A stretch of DNA of 64,000 bases from Ectobius pallidus (Eukaryota > Arthropoda > Insecta > Blattodea > Ectobiidae), in NCBI GenBank assembly GCA_964059195.1, contig CAXKWD010000002.1, forward strand, positions 155,324,422 through 155,388,421, given 5' to 3'. Positions 1 through 12,292 of the stretch are shown piece by piece (the first letter of the stretch is position 1; every line of letters starts with the position of its first letter). Under the pieces are notes generated by a model. The model searched no databases and was not told the DNA's origin. It was given only the letters and a program-made list of their open reading frames with translations. A program made the translations under genes and the position numbers.

Positions 1-39
1 GTCTTCTTACGCTATGATATTGCTGTACTCTCCCCGCAA

Positions 40-390
40 CCCGCGGATGGTTCGCGACAACATCTTTCAGCTTCTTGTATTTATTTTTTTTATCACGACC
101 CACCCATGGCTTGCGACAAAACCTATAGTCGGTTTTAGACTTCTTATGCCATTATAACACTACACTCACATAGCTTTCACAACGCTGAATGGCTCGTGAC
201 AAAATTACGGTGTCTTCTTGTATTATGAAATTTTACCACGACCCACCAAGGGCTCGAGACTACCTTGTGCAATCATTTATTTTTGCAACGACCCTTCTAG
301 GTATGAAATAAATGTTTTAAACCTCACCTTCATGTGTTAAGAAATTTTACCACAAACTACCAAAGCTTGGTACGGTGCGAGAATTATAAT
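40..390. repeat. Degenerate tandem repeat
   Basis: A loosely conserved unit recurs about every 50-80 bases. Each has a 'cgaccc(a)cc..(t)ggctcgcgacaa'-like core, visible near 45, 97, 178, 238, 287 and 352, usually followed by a 'cttcttgta' segment. No open frame of interest crosses it. The rest of 391-1590 is AT-rich, with a weaker repetitive patch at about 1140-1330 ('aataactc' words), and I see no gene in it. Confidence 0.45.
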
Positions 391-1590
391 ATGTCTTCTC
401 GTAACAGTTTAACTAGAAGGAGGTTTGTCATGGGCAATGCTTGACTATCAGGGGAAGGTTTCAATTCTCCTCAACTCGGAGAATATGCACGTGATTTCCT
501 AGGACATCTTTAAGAATGCAGGGGATTTTACATAGTTTAGACGAGAGGATCGCTGTTTTTCAGCTTAGGGAAAGATGTCGTGTTATCTGATTACAAAGAC
601 GCTAAATGTTTTGTATAAGGAATGAGAACAACACAATCAAAGAGTGTCACGTCCTTGGAAATAAAGAACGCTATACTCAGAATAACAATTCATTTATTGA
701 CTATATATACAAACTTCAACTATGTTTATACAAACATAAAGAATGGACAGATCCACTCTTAGTTCTTACAATAAATACATTTCCATTAAACAGTTTTGAT
801 AAATATGTATTACCCTAAAGTTTTCATTTGTAACAACAGCAAATCAAAGTGATCTATAGTGAAAGTTCTAGATATATATTTACCAAACTCCGTTACTCAA
901 AATTACCTATATACTAAAACATAAATTATTGTCACAGAGAATTCCTATATAGAGAAGACTCATCACCTGTTAATAGGTTGAGGTGAGATGAAAGTTCAAA
1001 TCTATTTACATAGTTAAATTCTTCGATCTAGCTACATATTTCAAGTGTTTGGTATGTGTGTCTTTGATTTCTCATTCGTATTGTTTGTGAAGATTTTACC
1101 ATAGTGGAAAAACCCAAAGATTTTTTGTGGGTTATAATACAACTCACGTAGCAAATTCAGTTAACCACGGATCTTTACATAGGATAATGACTCACCCATG
1201 TAGGGAAAATAACTTGCTCTATGAGATGATAAGAGAGCTATGAAAGTACTTCACCGAGGAAAATAACTCGTCCTAGTAAACACGGGAATAACTCATCGTG
1301 ATGTCGGAAACATATCTCGCCCTCTTTTAAATTACTATTCTCTGAACCTAGGACTTTCAACCTGAATTTAACAATAAAGGGTACAGAAAAGCATTATAAC
1401 AAATGGTCCCTCACCCACACAGAAAAGCAAATTGTTGAAATATTTATTTTATTTGACCTTCCATATGATCAGTTCTCTTATTTCCTCTGTTTATAACCAT
1501 CGCAACGTAGCACTCTCTTTGTAATAGCTGTTTACATCTTTAGTTCCAATAAGTTTAATCTTAACACTGAATCTCAGAAAACCTTCACTC

Positions 1591-4500
1591 TTATATATGA
1601 CCAAATGGGAGCGAGCCGTTGTTGTCGAGGCGTCGACGTTTCCTAAAACATACTTGGTACTTCTTGTCTTCCGATTCAGAGACAATAGAGGGGCCGGGTT
1701 TCCTCTTTATTTTTTTCTCCGTTCGCACCGTAACGGGTTCGGCCTCTCTGTCGAACACCAGCCGTTTAATGGTTTCAAAATTTACCATTTTCGAGGAAGA
1801 ATAATTTAGAATGATGCCTCTTACTTTACAGACCGTCTTGCTCTCTTTCCTACTAGGAATCTCGACTTTGTAAGCATAGTTTTTGGGGCCTCCACTTACA
1901 AAATGCGAGATGTAGGCATCCTTTCCATAGTCAAGCAGCTCGTTCGTCATTTCGCCAAGATTATCGCCTACATCGACACTATCCTTTTCTCCAACCTTTT
2001 GACAATAAATAACACTATCTGTGTCACAATACAAGGCATTCCTCCCCAAATCTCTCAGATACTTGTATAGTTTTAGACGGGCTCCCGTCGTGACATAGGA
2101 TCCTAACACTACGTTAGTATGAGGTAAGGAAGGAGTTTCCTCTTCGATATGTTTCCAAGTGATCCAGACAACCTGATCATTGGAAAACAACAAATTAGTT
2201 ATTTCAATACCAGGAGTCGATAGAAACTCGTAGAGCTCTTTTGGCTCTTTTATTATCTTAGTACGAGTTCTGTCACTGCGTTCGACGAGCTTGCCCCAGA
2301 ACGAATTCAAACATAGTTTACTGATTGCTCGCTTGCCAGGATTATAGACAATATTGTCTCTGTCCAACAAGATTCCTTCGTTTTCCAAAAAGGAGTTTAT
2401 ATACCGGGTTTTGTCCTCCTCGGTCATAACCCACGAGGGATAGCCGCTTGATTCGGCTTTTATCTTGAGGAACGTATCGATGTAAGACACAAACAATCCT
2501 CCTTCTTTTGTCTTACGATCGTACAAAGTCGTTTTGTACTCATAAAATTCTTGAATCTTTTTTATCTTATAGCCCATGCTCACGGCTTCCCTCACCTCAT
2601 CAACGATCCAAGTACCCGACAGAATTCTGTCTTTTTCATCTACATGAGGACAGCTTCCCTGTTCCCCCGTCTCTGCACAGGTGCGACACAAACAGAACAT
2701 TAGTTTATGGTTACATTTGTAAGGTAACACAGGATGATACAAATCTTGAGGAGGGAGAATCGAACATTTGATAACTCCTTCCTTTTTTAGCATGAGGTCA
2801 AAGTCGTTACAATCATCCCCTATATAGAGAGGTGGATGTCCAATAGGAAATTTGTAATATTTACAAACCCAAGGGTATAAACTCATTACATCAACGTATT
2901 GAATAGTTTCCTTTTCAGGTTCTGTTTCATGATACAAAGTCATCGCTTCGGTCCTTCCTCCGTACAGACTCTCACGAAGCACCAAAGGTGCATTCTGTAC
3001 CACGGGATGAGTCAATAAGGCTGGGTGTTTGTTCAATGTATCTTTGAAATCACATTCCCACATGACATGTACTGTATAGCCAAATGAGACAATAGATTCA
3101 ATCCTCTGCATCGTGGACTCGTACCTTTCGGCTAATGTTTCACTAGATTCCACGATGGGTACATCCCTGTTAGGCAAGCACAAACATCCATGAAAATAAC
3201 ATCCTAGAAATTCGAAAACCTCCCTGGTCTGGCTGCAATAGCCATCGACTTTCAAGTTTGGCAATTCAGGGAGTCGAACTTCTTTACCGTTACCGGCATG
3301 TTGGATGGAAATTCCTCGTTTATCAGTCTCATAAACCAACCACATTAGGGCTTTCTTTGAACACTTGTCAGCCATTCAATACCCACCAGCAGGAATTAAT
3401 CCAATGGTATTCTCCTTCAGGAACTTTTTCCTATATACTTTGTTGCAAGCAGAAGCTATCGTAATGGATTCTTGAAATATGTCCAACCCGCCCACGACAC
3501 GAAACAAGTTCTTAAACAAAACACACGCTTTCCGCAGAACACTCACATCGGCCTGACAATACATCTCTAGTTCGTTTTTGTTGTTGAACACTTGATCCTT
3601 CACGGATTCGTGCCATTGTAGGAAGGCTCTACGATCCCCCTCGGACATGCTATCAGCTCCATAATAAGAAACATCGGGGTAAGGTCCTACGTAATCTAGA
3701 TTTTGAAAGGTGTTGAAATGGTGGGGGTAAAATCCTTTACTAACGCAGGTGATGCCGAACGTCTTGGGCAATTGTCTTAAGGGCATGGGTAGAAAATTAA
3801 GACTGTCTAAAAATGTAAAATGCTGAAATTTCATGCTTAAAATTTTACAACCGCTCATTACTAGATCGGGCGTCCAGCTGTTTTTAATAGCGTAAGCTAA
3901 AATAAACTGAAGATCAAACGATCTAGCGTTATGAGCTATAACAATAATTTTTTGGAACAACGGTCTATCTATTCTTAAATAATCCATAAACTGATCAATA
4001 GGATTCTCCCAGAAAGAATGTTTGCGTAAACCGCAACGGGAGCAATGATCTTCGTTTGAATTCTCACACTCAAAACAAGATTGTTCGACACACAACAGGT
4101 TTGGAACATGCAAGAAAGTATTGTCGCCAATCTGAGTGTTCTGTGTTGTTTCAATATCGTAAAATATGAACAAAGTATTTTTAGAAGCCGGAATAGAATC
4201 CTTCAGAGGTGCCATGAAACAGAAATGTCCTCCAATAGGTTGGTGTGACTTGCAGGTATTACAAAAGGTTTTGAAACATTGGTGGTTATGAGCTTTAAAT
4301 TTATTACAGGTTTTACACTTTTGTGTCCGCCGGCGTGGTCTTGTGGTTAGCGTCGCTGACTACAGATCCGTCGGTCCGGGTTCGATTCCCGGTACCTCCT
4401 CGGATTTTTCTGAGGTAGGGAGGTCTGGTAGGGGTGCACTCAGCCTCGTGATTCCAAACTGAGGAGCTACTTGATAGAGAAGTAGCGGCTCCGGTCCAGA

Positions 4501-5660
4501 AAACCACCATTAACGGCCGTGGGTGTCGGCATGCTGACCACATGCCCCCCAATCCTGCCGTCTGCCTACGGGAGATGATGCAGCGGTCGGGTGGTAGGCC
4601 AAGTCCCTCCAGGGATGTAGCGCCACGGAGTTTAGTTTTTACACTTTTGAACCTTCTCACACACCGTACGTCCTTCTATAAGTTTAACTTTATGATTAGC
4701 AAAACACAAGGCACCTCTAAAAGACCTATTACAATCTTCACAATACATTCTACTTTCAACAACATTACAAGGCGGTACAGATCTACAACCGTAACAGATG
4801 TGGTCACAAATGTGCGAATTTCCTCTTTCAAACCCCTTGCTACAACCTGGACAAATAAAACGTAAGGCCATAGCAGCATTCAAATTAATTATTGTATGAT
4901 AATGTTTAGACTCGCTATCATATAACAGATTAATTCTAGGTTTATTACCATTATCCCCATCGAAAATCACTGATTCTAAATTTAAACCTGAATACACAAC
5001 AATTCTGAAACGATTGTAAAGATAATCTTGAAAAGCCTTCAGCTCTGGAATGCCTCCCCCCTTACTCAAATCAATCTGTGCTTCTTCCAAGAGCTCTTTT
5101 ACTTTTACATCAATTTTATAACCACGTCTGTATGACCCATAGTCTGGATCGTCTTTTAATTTAGCAATTGCTATAATAATGGCATATGCCAAACAGTTGA
5201 TGAGAGATGTTACTTTAACGATACTTCTCTTCAGGTGTGCCAATACATCTACAGATCGAGCTTTGGTTTTAATTGCACGTCCATTCCCTACAGGCATAGT
5301 TACAATATTTACAACTATCCTCAATGTGTCGTTGACACAAAATCTAGCATTTGACTGACACACCTTATGAAATACCTGTTCCACAACCTCAGAATCTATT
5401 TGATCTTTTCGACGGTATGACATCCCAATAGGTTTGTCGAGAGAGTTTACTTCATTAAAGATAGTGAGTCCTACCATATCAGAATTCTCTGCACCATCTA
5501 GACAATAGTCCAATAACTCTTTCATACATTTATTAAAATGAGCTACATGATCGGTATTATCATCAGCCGGATCACTTAGTTTTACAGTTATTTCCTTTCC
5601 GGAAGATTTAAAACGTTTATACTCTCTGTGGTCCTCCTTAATTATGGAAAAACTCACCAT
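1591..5660 (-). pseudogene. Polinton protein-primed DNA polymerase B (pPolB), broken copy (element A)
   Basis: Family-B polymerase of the protein-primed Maverick/Polinton type, which would replicate the element's linear DNA. It is read 5660 to 1591. The N-terminal part (4650-5660) has the GGGIPEL segment and paired-cysteine motifs. The exonuclease motifs follow: DIE near 4165, AHNARSFD near 3925, and YCQADV near 3555. The polymerase motifs are DVMSLYP near 2890, KLCLNSFWG near 2310 and YCDTDS near 2015. It ends PFGHI, matching the ends of the other two copies. Two lesions are visible. A TGA stop at 3376-3378 lies in frame where the other copies read on, and it looks like a CGA-to-TGA change. 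A SINE splits the frame at 4324-4636. The acidic N-terminus seen in the other copies is absent, and ATG 5658-5660 is the first good start. A candidate splice acceptor lies at 5768-5769. No integrase, ATPase or capsid gene follows downstream. Confidence 0.9.
4324..4636 (+). mobile_element. tRNA-derived SINE inserted in the pPolB pseudogene
   Basis: The 313-bp insertion has a tRNA-like head: an A-box-like 'tggtcttgtggttag' and a perfect B box GGTTCGATTCC near 4380-4390. The tail ends 'gcgccacggagtttag'. It is flanked by a perfect 13-bp target duplication, TTTTACACTTTTG, at 4311-4323 and 4637-4649, as expected from LINE-driven retroposition. The 3' part recurs near 30947-31110 (+) and 62099-62175 (-), so it is a dispersed family. 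It interrupts the polymerase frame between its N-terminal and exonuclease parts and is therefore younger than that element. Confidence 0.88.
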
Positions 5661-5767
5661 GATCAAAACTGTTTTTTTTAAGAAACGGAAATGATACGAG
5701 TGGGACTGAGTAGAAAAGTCTCTCTCTCTCTTGTCTCTCTCTCTTCTGTAGTCTAGAAGTATTTTAT

Positions 5768-5944
5768 CTGAAATAAGGAAAATACTTTAGTTAGATACAA
5801 ATATACAAAACATGATGAACAAAACTCAACTCAAATTCTCTACAAACTTCTTACCTTGGTCAGACACGAAGGAATCGTACGCGTTTCTTCAGATTGTCGA
5901 GTGTCTTGTAGGGATTTATCTTTGGCACGTGTCACTTTTTCTAC
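5768..5944 (-). other. Candidate intron and leader exon upstream of the element A pPolB
   Basis: On the minus strand a good acceptor (ttatttcag) ends at 5768, giving an exon that runs into the pPolB frame. Upstream, a 90-nt segment (5855-5944) has an acceptor (tttttcag) before it and a consensus donor AAG|GTAAGAAG after it, leaving an 87-nt intron at 5768-5854. The segment is open in one frame, but that frame does not join the polymerase frame, so I read it as untranslated leader. This is a splice prediction from consensus only; RNA reads would decide it. Confidence 0.4.
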
Positions 5945-6117
5945 CTGAAAAAAGTCTTTGAGTATGAATTGGAATAAAACTTGTGATAACAGATATAGGG
6001 TTCTTCGTCGTACTAAGAAGTTATTTAGGAAATAGCTATATTTGAATGTAAACAGAATATATTCTTGCAACGCGTACGGGTTTTCCCATGACGTCATACA
6101 AAAATGTTCAGGAAATA

Positions 6118-7189
6118 ATTGAATCGGTCATTTAAGAAAGGGCTCAATGACACTTTTTTCCAAAATGGATGTTATGAGGTAAATGGATTCTCCAGGGGTA
6201 GATGCATGATTCTGTTAAAGAAAGACTCAATTCCACCTACTAAAGTTAGTTCTACAGCAGCTTGAATATACCATTCAGTTTAGAAATGCCTCAACTCCAG
6301 GAATGGAGTCCTTTCAATACTGAACCTTTCTGATACCTAGCAGTGAATGTAAGACTTATGGTCATTGTTCCTTGATTTTGGTTTAATCAAGAGATGTATC
6401 TATAAGCTAGATATAATTCTTTCTATCAGGGAATATGTACAAATCATTGTCAACACAGCAAAACAAGGAAAATTTACAGTTTTATTGGTATTGGCTGAAG
6501 ACTTTCTACAAGTCTCAACTTAGTGGCAAAATTATTGCTAAAAGACTGAAACCTAAGTTTTTTTAATGAATGTCAGTATGATTCAATTAACCCAGTACAA
6601 ATTTGTGCTTCAATATACATTAGGGATATATATCAGCCACACCTCAGATGTGAAATATCTGCAATATCAATTGTGAAACTTCCTGAAAAGTGTGCTTATG
6701 AAAATAATGTTCCCATTTACACCAAGCAAGATTTGTCAAAACTAATGTGTTATAACGTATACCAGAAGAACATAAGCATTTCTATGTAGATACGTAGATT
6801 TTACACTTACTGAATGTTTTCATTGATGTAGGACTGTATTTAGTATTCAAGATATTAAGTTTTTTCATACATCATATTTTAATGCTACATAAATCAATCA
6901 TAATAGTTGATTTTAGTTTAAAACTGTGTTTTTGCACAATTTCAATGTTAAGTGTGAGAGATATACTTTTGAAAGGGCTCAATTCCATTACTTTCAATTA
7001 CTATAATACATCATGTAAGCACACTGTATTTCCATTTCACATGTAGAGATCTTAAAAACACCTAATATAAGACATTGCATATGCAAGAATTTACTAACTG
7101 TCAATGTTTCTGTAAATAAACAGTTTTTTCTTTCTCCTGAAAAATTATCTTTTCTGTCATTAAGCCCTTTCTTAAATGACCGATTCAAT
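6118..7189. mobile_element. MITE-like non-autonomous DNA element with TA duplication
   Basis: Inverted ends of about 35 bp begin ATTGAATCGGTCATTTAAGA at 6118, and the complement ends at 7189. Both are flanked by TA (6116-6117 and 7190-7191). The 1.07-kb interior has no credible coding frame. TA duplication with short inverted ends fits a Tc1/mariner-type non-autonomous element; the mobilising family is unknown. Confidence 0.65.
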
Positions 7190-7360
7190 TATATTTGAAG
7201 AAACAAGTGAATTCTTATAACAGCGAATGGTTCTTCCTATGTTGTTGTCAGGTTTAAATGTTATTTAAGAAACAATCTTCATAACTTTCTACATAATTAT
7301 ATACTACATTACATTCGTTTTATCAATATTTAAAGATAATACTTAGTAAACATTTCTTAC

Positions 7361-7455
7361 CTGCACTTCAACGGAGAGATCAAACATCGACTGTAACTGT
7401 AATTTGTTATGTGTCCTTTAATAGCTTCTCTGTTTTGACTTATCACGGGCTCTAT
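7361..7455 (-). other. Exon-like segment, copy 1
   Basis: This 95-nt segment has a strong acceptor on its 5' side (ttttatttcag, AG at 7456-7457) and a consensus donor CAG|GTAAGAAAT on its 3' side (minus strand). It is open in one frame. The same segment recurs with both splice signals at 8630-8724 (95 nt) and, diverged, at 9947-10039 (93 nt). A further exon-like segment with good signals is 10372-10436 (65 nt). Together they could be alternative leader exons between the start near 12070 and the pPolB at 5660. No continuous protein can be threaded through them, so a non-coding leader is likelier. Confidence 0.35.
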
Positions 7456-8139
7456 CTGAAATAAAAAGAATCAGATGTAGATACTTTTAAATAATATTCT
7501 AGTTATTATGAAAACTAAAGTATTTTATGGAACTTGTCTTTAAAAAACTGTTGGAATATTATATAAATATAAAAATATTAGTAAATATTGCAGATCTATG
7601 TCCAATTTGTTTACAATTTAATTAGTTACTAAAAAATAGTTTATCTGTACTTAAGATGCAATGAAAACTATATTAATTTTACGGTAGTCATGGTTAGGAA
7701 AATATATGTTTTCTTTTAATGTAACATAGCTGTATAATTATCAGCAGGACATTAGAACCAGTGTGGTGAAACATTATAAGCTTCTATACCAAAATTCTTT
7801 TGAGACCAGAGTAGAATCCATGCAAGGACAGTTATTGTTTAGGACTAGAACTGAATATCACCATAATAATTGATTAAAAAGATAAATATTTGGTTAGATT
7901 TAACAGTACAGATATATCTTATCATTATAATACTGACATTTATCTAACCATTTGTAAGAAAATACAACTTACACTGTCTAGTAATGTTCAGTAGAGCTAA
8001 AGCAAATAAGTGTTCAGTAATTTCATAACAGGAAATATTTGGTTTTGAAGAGATCCAAGTGTCTGAATTAATTCAACAAATGAACGAGGAAAGTGGTGAT
8101 ACTGAACAAGAAATTACTAAGGTTTATAATTAACATCAT

Positions 8140-8343
8140 TAACAAGATTGGCGGTGCATGGATTTCACAGCAAAGTGTGTAAGAACGGGAAATTCCATGA
8201 TCCCAACAATGAATGTGTGTGTACTCTGTGTAGTGAACAGTGCGAGCGTTACCATATACTAGTGTGTGCCAAAAGGACAAAATCATTGGTGAACTATGCT
8301 AAAGAATGAATAATGCACATCTGTGCGCACCTTTTATCTTATA
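8140..8343 (+). mobile_element. 204-bp insertion with 15-bp target duplication and a short Cys-rich frame
   Basis: This segment is missing from the otherwise matching copy 2. It is bounded by a perfect 15-bp direct repeat, TATAATTAACATCAT, at 8125-8139 and 8344-8358, the signature of retroposition. Inside, 8148-8309 reads open for 53 codons with seven cysteines, including the run CVCTLCSEQC near 8210-8243. There is no ATG at its start and no poly-A tail. It may be a fragment of a retroposed cellular exon; I do not recognise the protein. Confidence 0.5.
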
Positions 8344-9301
8344 TATAATTAACATCATAAAAGCTAATAATACGGCTAATAAGAATAATCTTCAAGTTAC
8401 TTGCAAGGTGAATGATTAAGGTTTTTGTATAAACATTAATCCAAGTTTATCTCATCCTAACCAACAGTTTAATATAATTGGTGAATTTTGCAAGTTACAA
8501 CATTAATTGTTGGTTTGGAAAATTTAAATACATTTCATACAGTGAAAAGACACTAGACTACATAATTATACACTACATTACATTCGTTTTATCAATATTT
8601 AAAGATAATACTTAGTAAACATTTCTTACCTGCACTTCAACGGAGAGAACAAACATCGACTGTAACTGTAATTTGTTATGTGTCCTTTAATAGCTTCTCT
8701 GTTTTGACTTATCACGGGCTCTATCTGAAATAAAAAGAATCAGATGTAGATACTTTTAAATAATATTCTAGTTATTATGAAAACTAAAGTATTTTATGGA
8801 ACTTGTCTTTAAAAAACTGTTGGAATATTATATAAATATAAAAATACTAGTGAATATTGCAGATCTATGTCCAATTTGTTTACAATTTAATTAGTTACTA
8901 AAAAATAGTTTATCTGTACTTAAGATGCTATGAAAACTATATTAATTTTACAGTAGTCATGGTTAGGAAAATATATGTGTTCTTTTAATGTAACATAGCT
9001 GTATAATTATCAGCAGGACATTAGAACCAGTGTGGTGAAACATTGTAAGCTTCTATACCAAAATTCTTTTGAGACCAGAGTAGAATTCATGCAAGGACAG
9101 TTATTGTTTAGGACTAGAACTGAATATCACCATAATAATTGATTAAAAAAGATAAATATTTGGTTAGATTTAACAGTACAGATATATCTTATCATTATAA
9201 CACTGACATTTCTCTAACCATTTGTAAGAAAATACAACTTACTCTGTCTAGTAATGTTCAGTAGAGCTAAAGCAAATAAGTGTTCAGTAATTTCATAACA
9301 G

Positions 9302-9463
9302 GAAATATTTGGTTTTGAAGAGATCCAAGTGTCTGAATTAATTCAACAAATGAAAGAGCAAAGCGGTGATACTGAACAAGAAATTACTAAGGTTTATAAT
9401 ATCACAAAAGCTAATAATACGACCAATAAGAATAATCTTCAGGTTACTTTGCAAGGTGAATGA
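9302..9463 (+). other. Short repeated open frame of unknown status
   Basis: After an acceptor-like 'tttcataacag', a 53-codon frame (EIFGFEEIQVSEL..., stop at 9461-9463) is open. Diverged copies occur near 8034-8133 (same start, earlier stop) and at 26810-26930, where 'IIQQM..QNGD' is still readable. The frame has a normal amino-acid mix and few AT-biased residues, unlike its surroundings. It could be a 3' exon of an old element gene. No homology is recognised. Confidence 0.25.
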
Positions 9464-9642
9464 TTAAGGTTTCTTTTTTTGGTATAAACATTAATTCGAG
9501 TTTATCTCATCCTAACCAACAGTTTAATATAATTGATGAATGATGCAAGTTAAAACATTAATTGTTGGTTTGGAATATTTAAATACATTTCATACAGTGA
9601 AAAAAAAACACTAGACTACATAATTATACACTACATTACAGA

Positions 9643-9889
9643 CATCGTATTATATCTCTGCCGGTCTGTCACGGACTATTTCCTGGTAGCAGAAGAGAGA
9701 GAGGCTCGATTCTAATAGCGTGCACAAAAACATTCCTTAAATTTACAACGGGCATTTAAGCTCGGACAAGCACTGGCTAGAAAGGGAACTGGATGTCTTT
9801 TGTATTGGAATACACGGACTACCTGCTCCCGCACTAGCACTTGTAACAAAATTCCAACGGTCGGCGAGAGGCACAGATATAAAACGACA
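9643..9889 (+). mobile_element. Unrelated ~250-bp insertion between repeat copies
   Basis: The repeat array breaks after 'cattaca' at about 9642 and resumes with 'tacattcg' near 9890. The intervening segment is more GC-rich than its flanks and has no long frame. A possible 4-bp TACA duplication lies at its edges. It carries a TATA-like 'gatataaaac' near 9876. Its nature is unknown. Confidence 0.35.
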
Positions 9890-11976
9890 GCTGTACATTC
9901 GTTTTTATCAATATTTAAAGATAATACTCATTAAAACGTTTCATACCTCCACTTCAACGGAGAGATGAAACAACGACTGTAACTGTAGTTGCTATGTGTC
10001 TTTTAACAGCTTCTCTGTTTGACTTATGACGTGTTCTTTCTGAAATTAAAATGAATCAGATATAGATATTTTTAAACAATTTTCCAATTATTATAAAAAC
10101 TAAATTATTTTTTTATGGAACTTGTCCTTAAAACTGATGACATATTATCTAAATCTAGAAATATTGCAGATATGTGTTCAACTTGTGTATCATTTAATTG
10201 GTTACTACAAAAATAGTTTGTTCTGTACTTCGGATACTAAGAAAAAACTAAATTATTTTATAGAAGTCATGGTTAAAACTGACAGAATATTGTTTTTTAC
10301 CTAAAAAATATTAACAAACATTCCTGATTTGGGGTTAATTAAATGAAAACCTTATAACAAAAGCAACTTACCTATTAACAGAAGATCGGGTAGACGATGA
10401 ATCAACGATGTTTACTGTTCAAACGCAACCAGCAAACTGAAATAATTCAGATTATGTAAGGACTTTATATAGATGTGGAAAAATATTTGTAAATATTGCA
10501 CAGTTAACAATCCTGTTTTGGAATGAATTCGCCCCGATTAGAAAACGCCTCTTAGGAAAAAAGCTCTAAGATCCAAGGTTCCTTGGTCTAGAAACTTAAA
10601 CAGATAAGATGACCTATTCTTTCCAACAATGGAACATTAACATTAAACAAAACTAAATCTCAGCTGTTGACTTGGTATGAAAGTATAACATCTGCTTTAA
10701 TTTTAAGGATGAGATATGTTACCCATATGATAACAGAGTGTATTAATCGAATCATAACATAGCTATGATCGTAATTTTAGCTTTCAAACGTAAGACAGAA
10801 ATGAATCTACTTTGCCATGACGTAACATATAGTTAACAGCTCGATGTTGTTTAAAAACTAGAAAGTGTCAAGTTCTCTAGATGTATTAGCTTGAAAGTAA
10901 CTGTTTTACACACTTCCTTCGCGAGAGAGTTATTCCATTGTGAGCTACTACTGTTTTTACTATGAAGACATGGCCTTTAAGTAGTTAAAAGTTGTAAAAC
11001 ACCCAGGGTTGGTATCTCCCTTATTGAGAACACATGTTGTTGTACCGGGAATTGTGAGTCATTTGGAGAATTTGACGTTGTACAGGCATGTTCCCATGAT
11101 AGCTCGACGTTAGAACAACGGAATGGAGAACCGAACTTCTTGGTTCAAGTCCGATCTGAGACATTGAATTTTTCAGTCTGTTTCAACCTTTCAATCGATT
11201 TATAGTTTTTTGTTTATCCGAGATAAAATACTGTTTTAGGTATAGAAGTATTCTTGATCTACTGGGAATGCTTTATGAATAGATATTAAATTAAAATCTG
11301 AGTAAACAGCACATTTTCTCTCACAAAACGAGCAAATATTTCGTAATAATTTATTGAGTCTATTTTACACATGTAATAGAATTTCATGTATATTAGTTGA
11401 TCTATTCAGTGTGTTTGATGTAGACTAGTTCTTATTTGATTAATAAAACAAACTTGGATTGGAGCAAGAATATAAAATGTGTAATTAGCTAATCGATCAT
11501 GTGTTGATACTCTACCCGGTAAATTGTATGTTAATATTATCATAGTTAATCCTCACAGATATAAAACTTTTATAATTTAAATGTGATGCTATGAAAACTC
11601 GCAATACGTGGTCTATAACATGTAAACAAATAAATACACTGGCTTGTCTTACAATGCTTTCTAGCGAAGTACGCGTAATTGTTAGTAACAGCGATTCTGT
11701 GTTTTGCCGGAAGCTATCTATTTCTGTAGTATCGCAGGTATGTCTTGTAACAGTTACGGTCATTAATAACTTTCACTTTAGTCTAGATTCATAAGTCTGT
11801 CGTACATGTATGTGGAAAAATATTTGCGACACAGATAAATCTAGTTATGAAAAGATACATAGGCCTATTAACTCCCTCCTTATGTTTAATTTTCCATATT
11901 GACGGACATTATACATGTGGGAAACAAAAAAAAAACAACAAAAAAACAAAAACAAAAACAAAAAACAAAAACTTAC

Positions 11977-12071
11977 CACATAGACTGGAGTCTTGAAGGT
12001 ATGAAGGCTGTTGTCCAACTCAAGGCTGTTGTCCATCTGATGTATCTTCATTTTTCAGCTAGCTTATATAG
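11977..12071 (-). promoter_or_regulatory. Putative promoter and first exon (TATA box plus splice donor)
   Basis: On the minus strand a TATATAA box (12064-12071) is followed by an ATG at 12051, a 25-codon open stretch (MKIHQMDNSL...) and a consensus donor GTG|GTAAGT at 11977/11976. The layout (TATA, short first exon, strong donor) is the same as upstream of the pPolB genes in the other two elements. It lies 220 bp from the insertion point of element B. A transcript starting here could read through the exon-like segments to the pPolB at 5660. Confidence 0.4.
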
Positions 12072-12286
12072 CAGGTGGACGGACTAGAGCGTAAACATGC
12101 ATCGTGCTTTTAACACTTTTTCGTTACTTTGTTCTCCAAGTCTGGTACAAAACCAGTTATAGTTTTATAAAAATAGCATTAATTCTTAATCTGATTTCAG
12201 ATTGTAGTTTTCAATTCATAATAGAATAGATATAAAATGTTTAATCAATAAATTGTATTACCAGTAAACAGCTAATTGACAAAACA

Positions 12287-12292
12287 AATGTG
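12287..12292. repeat. Left target-site duplication of element B (AATGTG)
   Basis: Six bases AATGTG sit directly before the AGTAGTAAGG terminus. The same six bases follow the opposite terminus at 26373-26378. A 6-bp duplication is the established Maverick/Polinton integration signature. Confidence 0.9.

Larger units (their letters stand above)
7289..9642. repeat. Tandem duplication of a ~1.1-1.3 kb unit
   Basis: Copy 1 (7289-8557) and copy 2 (8558-9614, with the next unit's start at 9615-9642) are near-identical direct repeats, each opening 'ctacataattata'. Copy 1 is longer mainly because of a 204-bp insertion at 8140-8343. A diverged third copy follows from about 9890, separated by a ~250-bp unrelated insertion (about 9643-9889). 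A fourth, partial copy of the unit's distal half lies beyond element B at about 26400-26930, which shows that B interrupted this array. Confidence 0.8.

Noticed and set aside
606..818. 70-codon plus-strand frame
   Set aside because: AT-biased composition, no motif, no homologue among the element copies.
4313..4865. Frames across the SINE in element A
   Set aside because: They are translations of SINE sequence and adjoining polymerase in the wrong frame.
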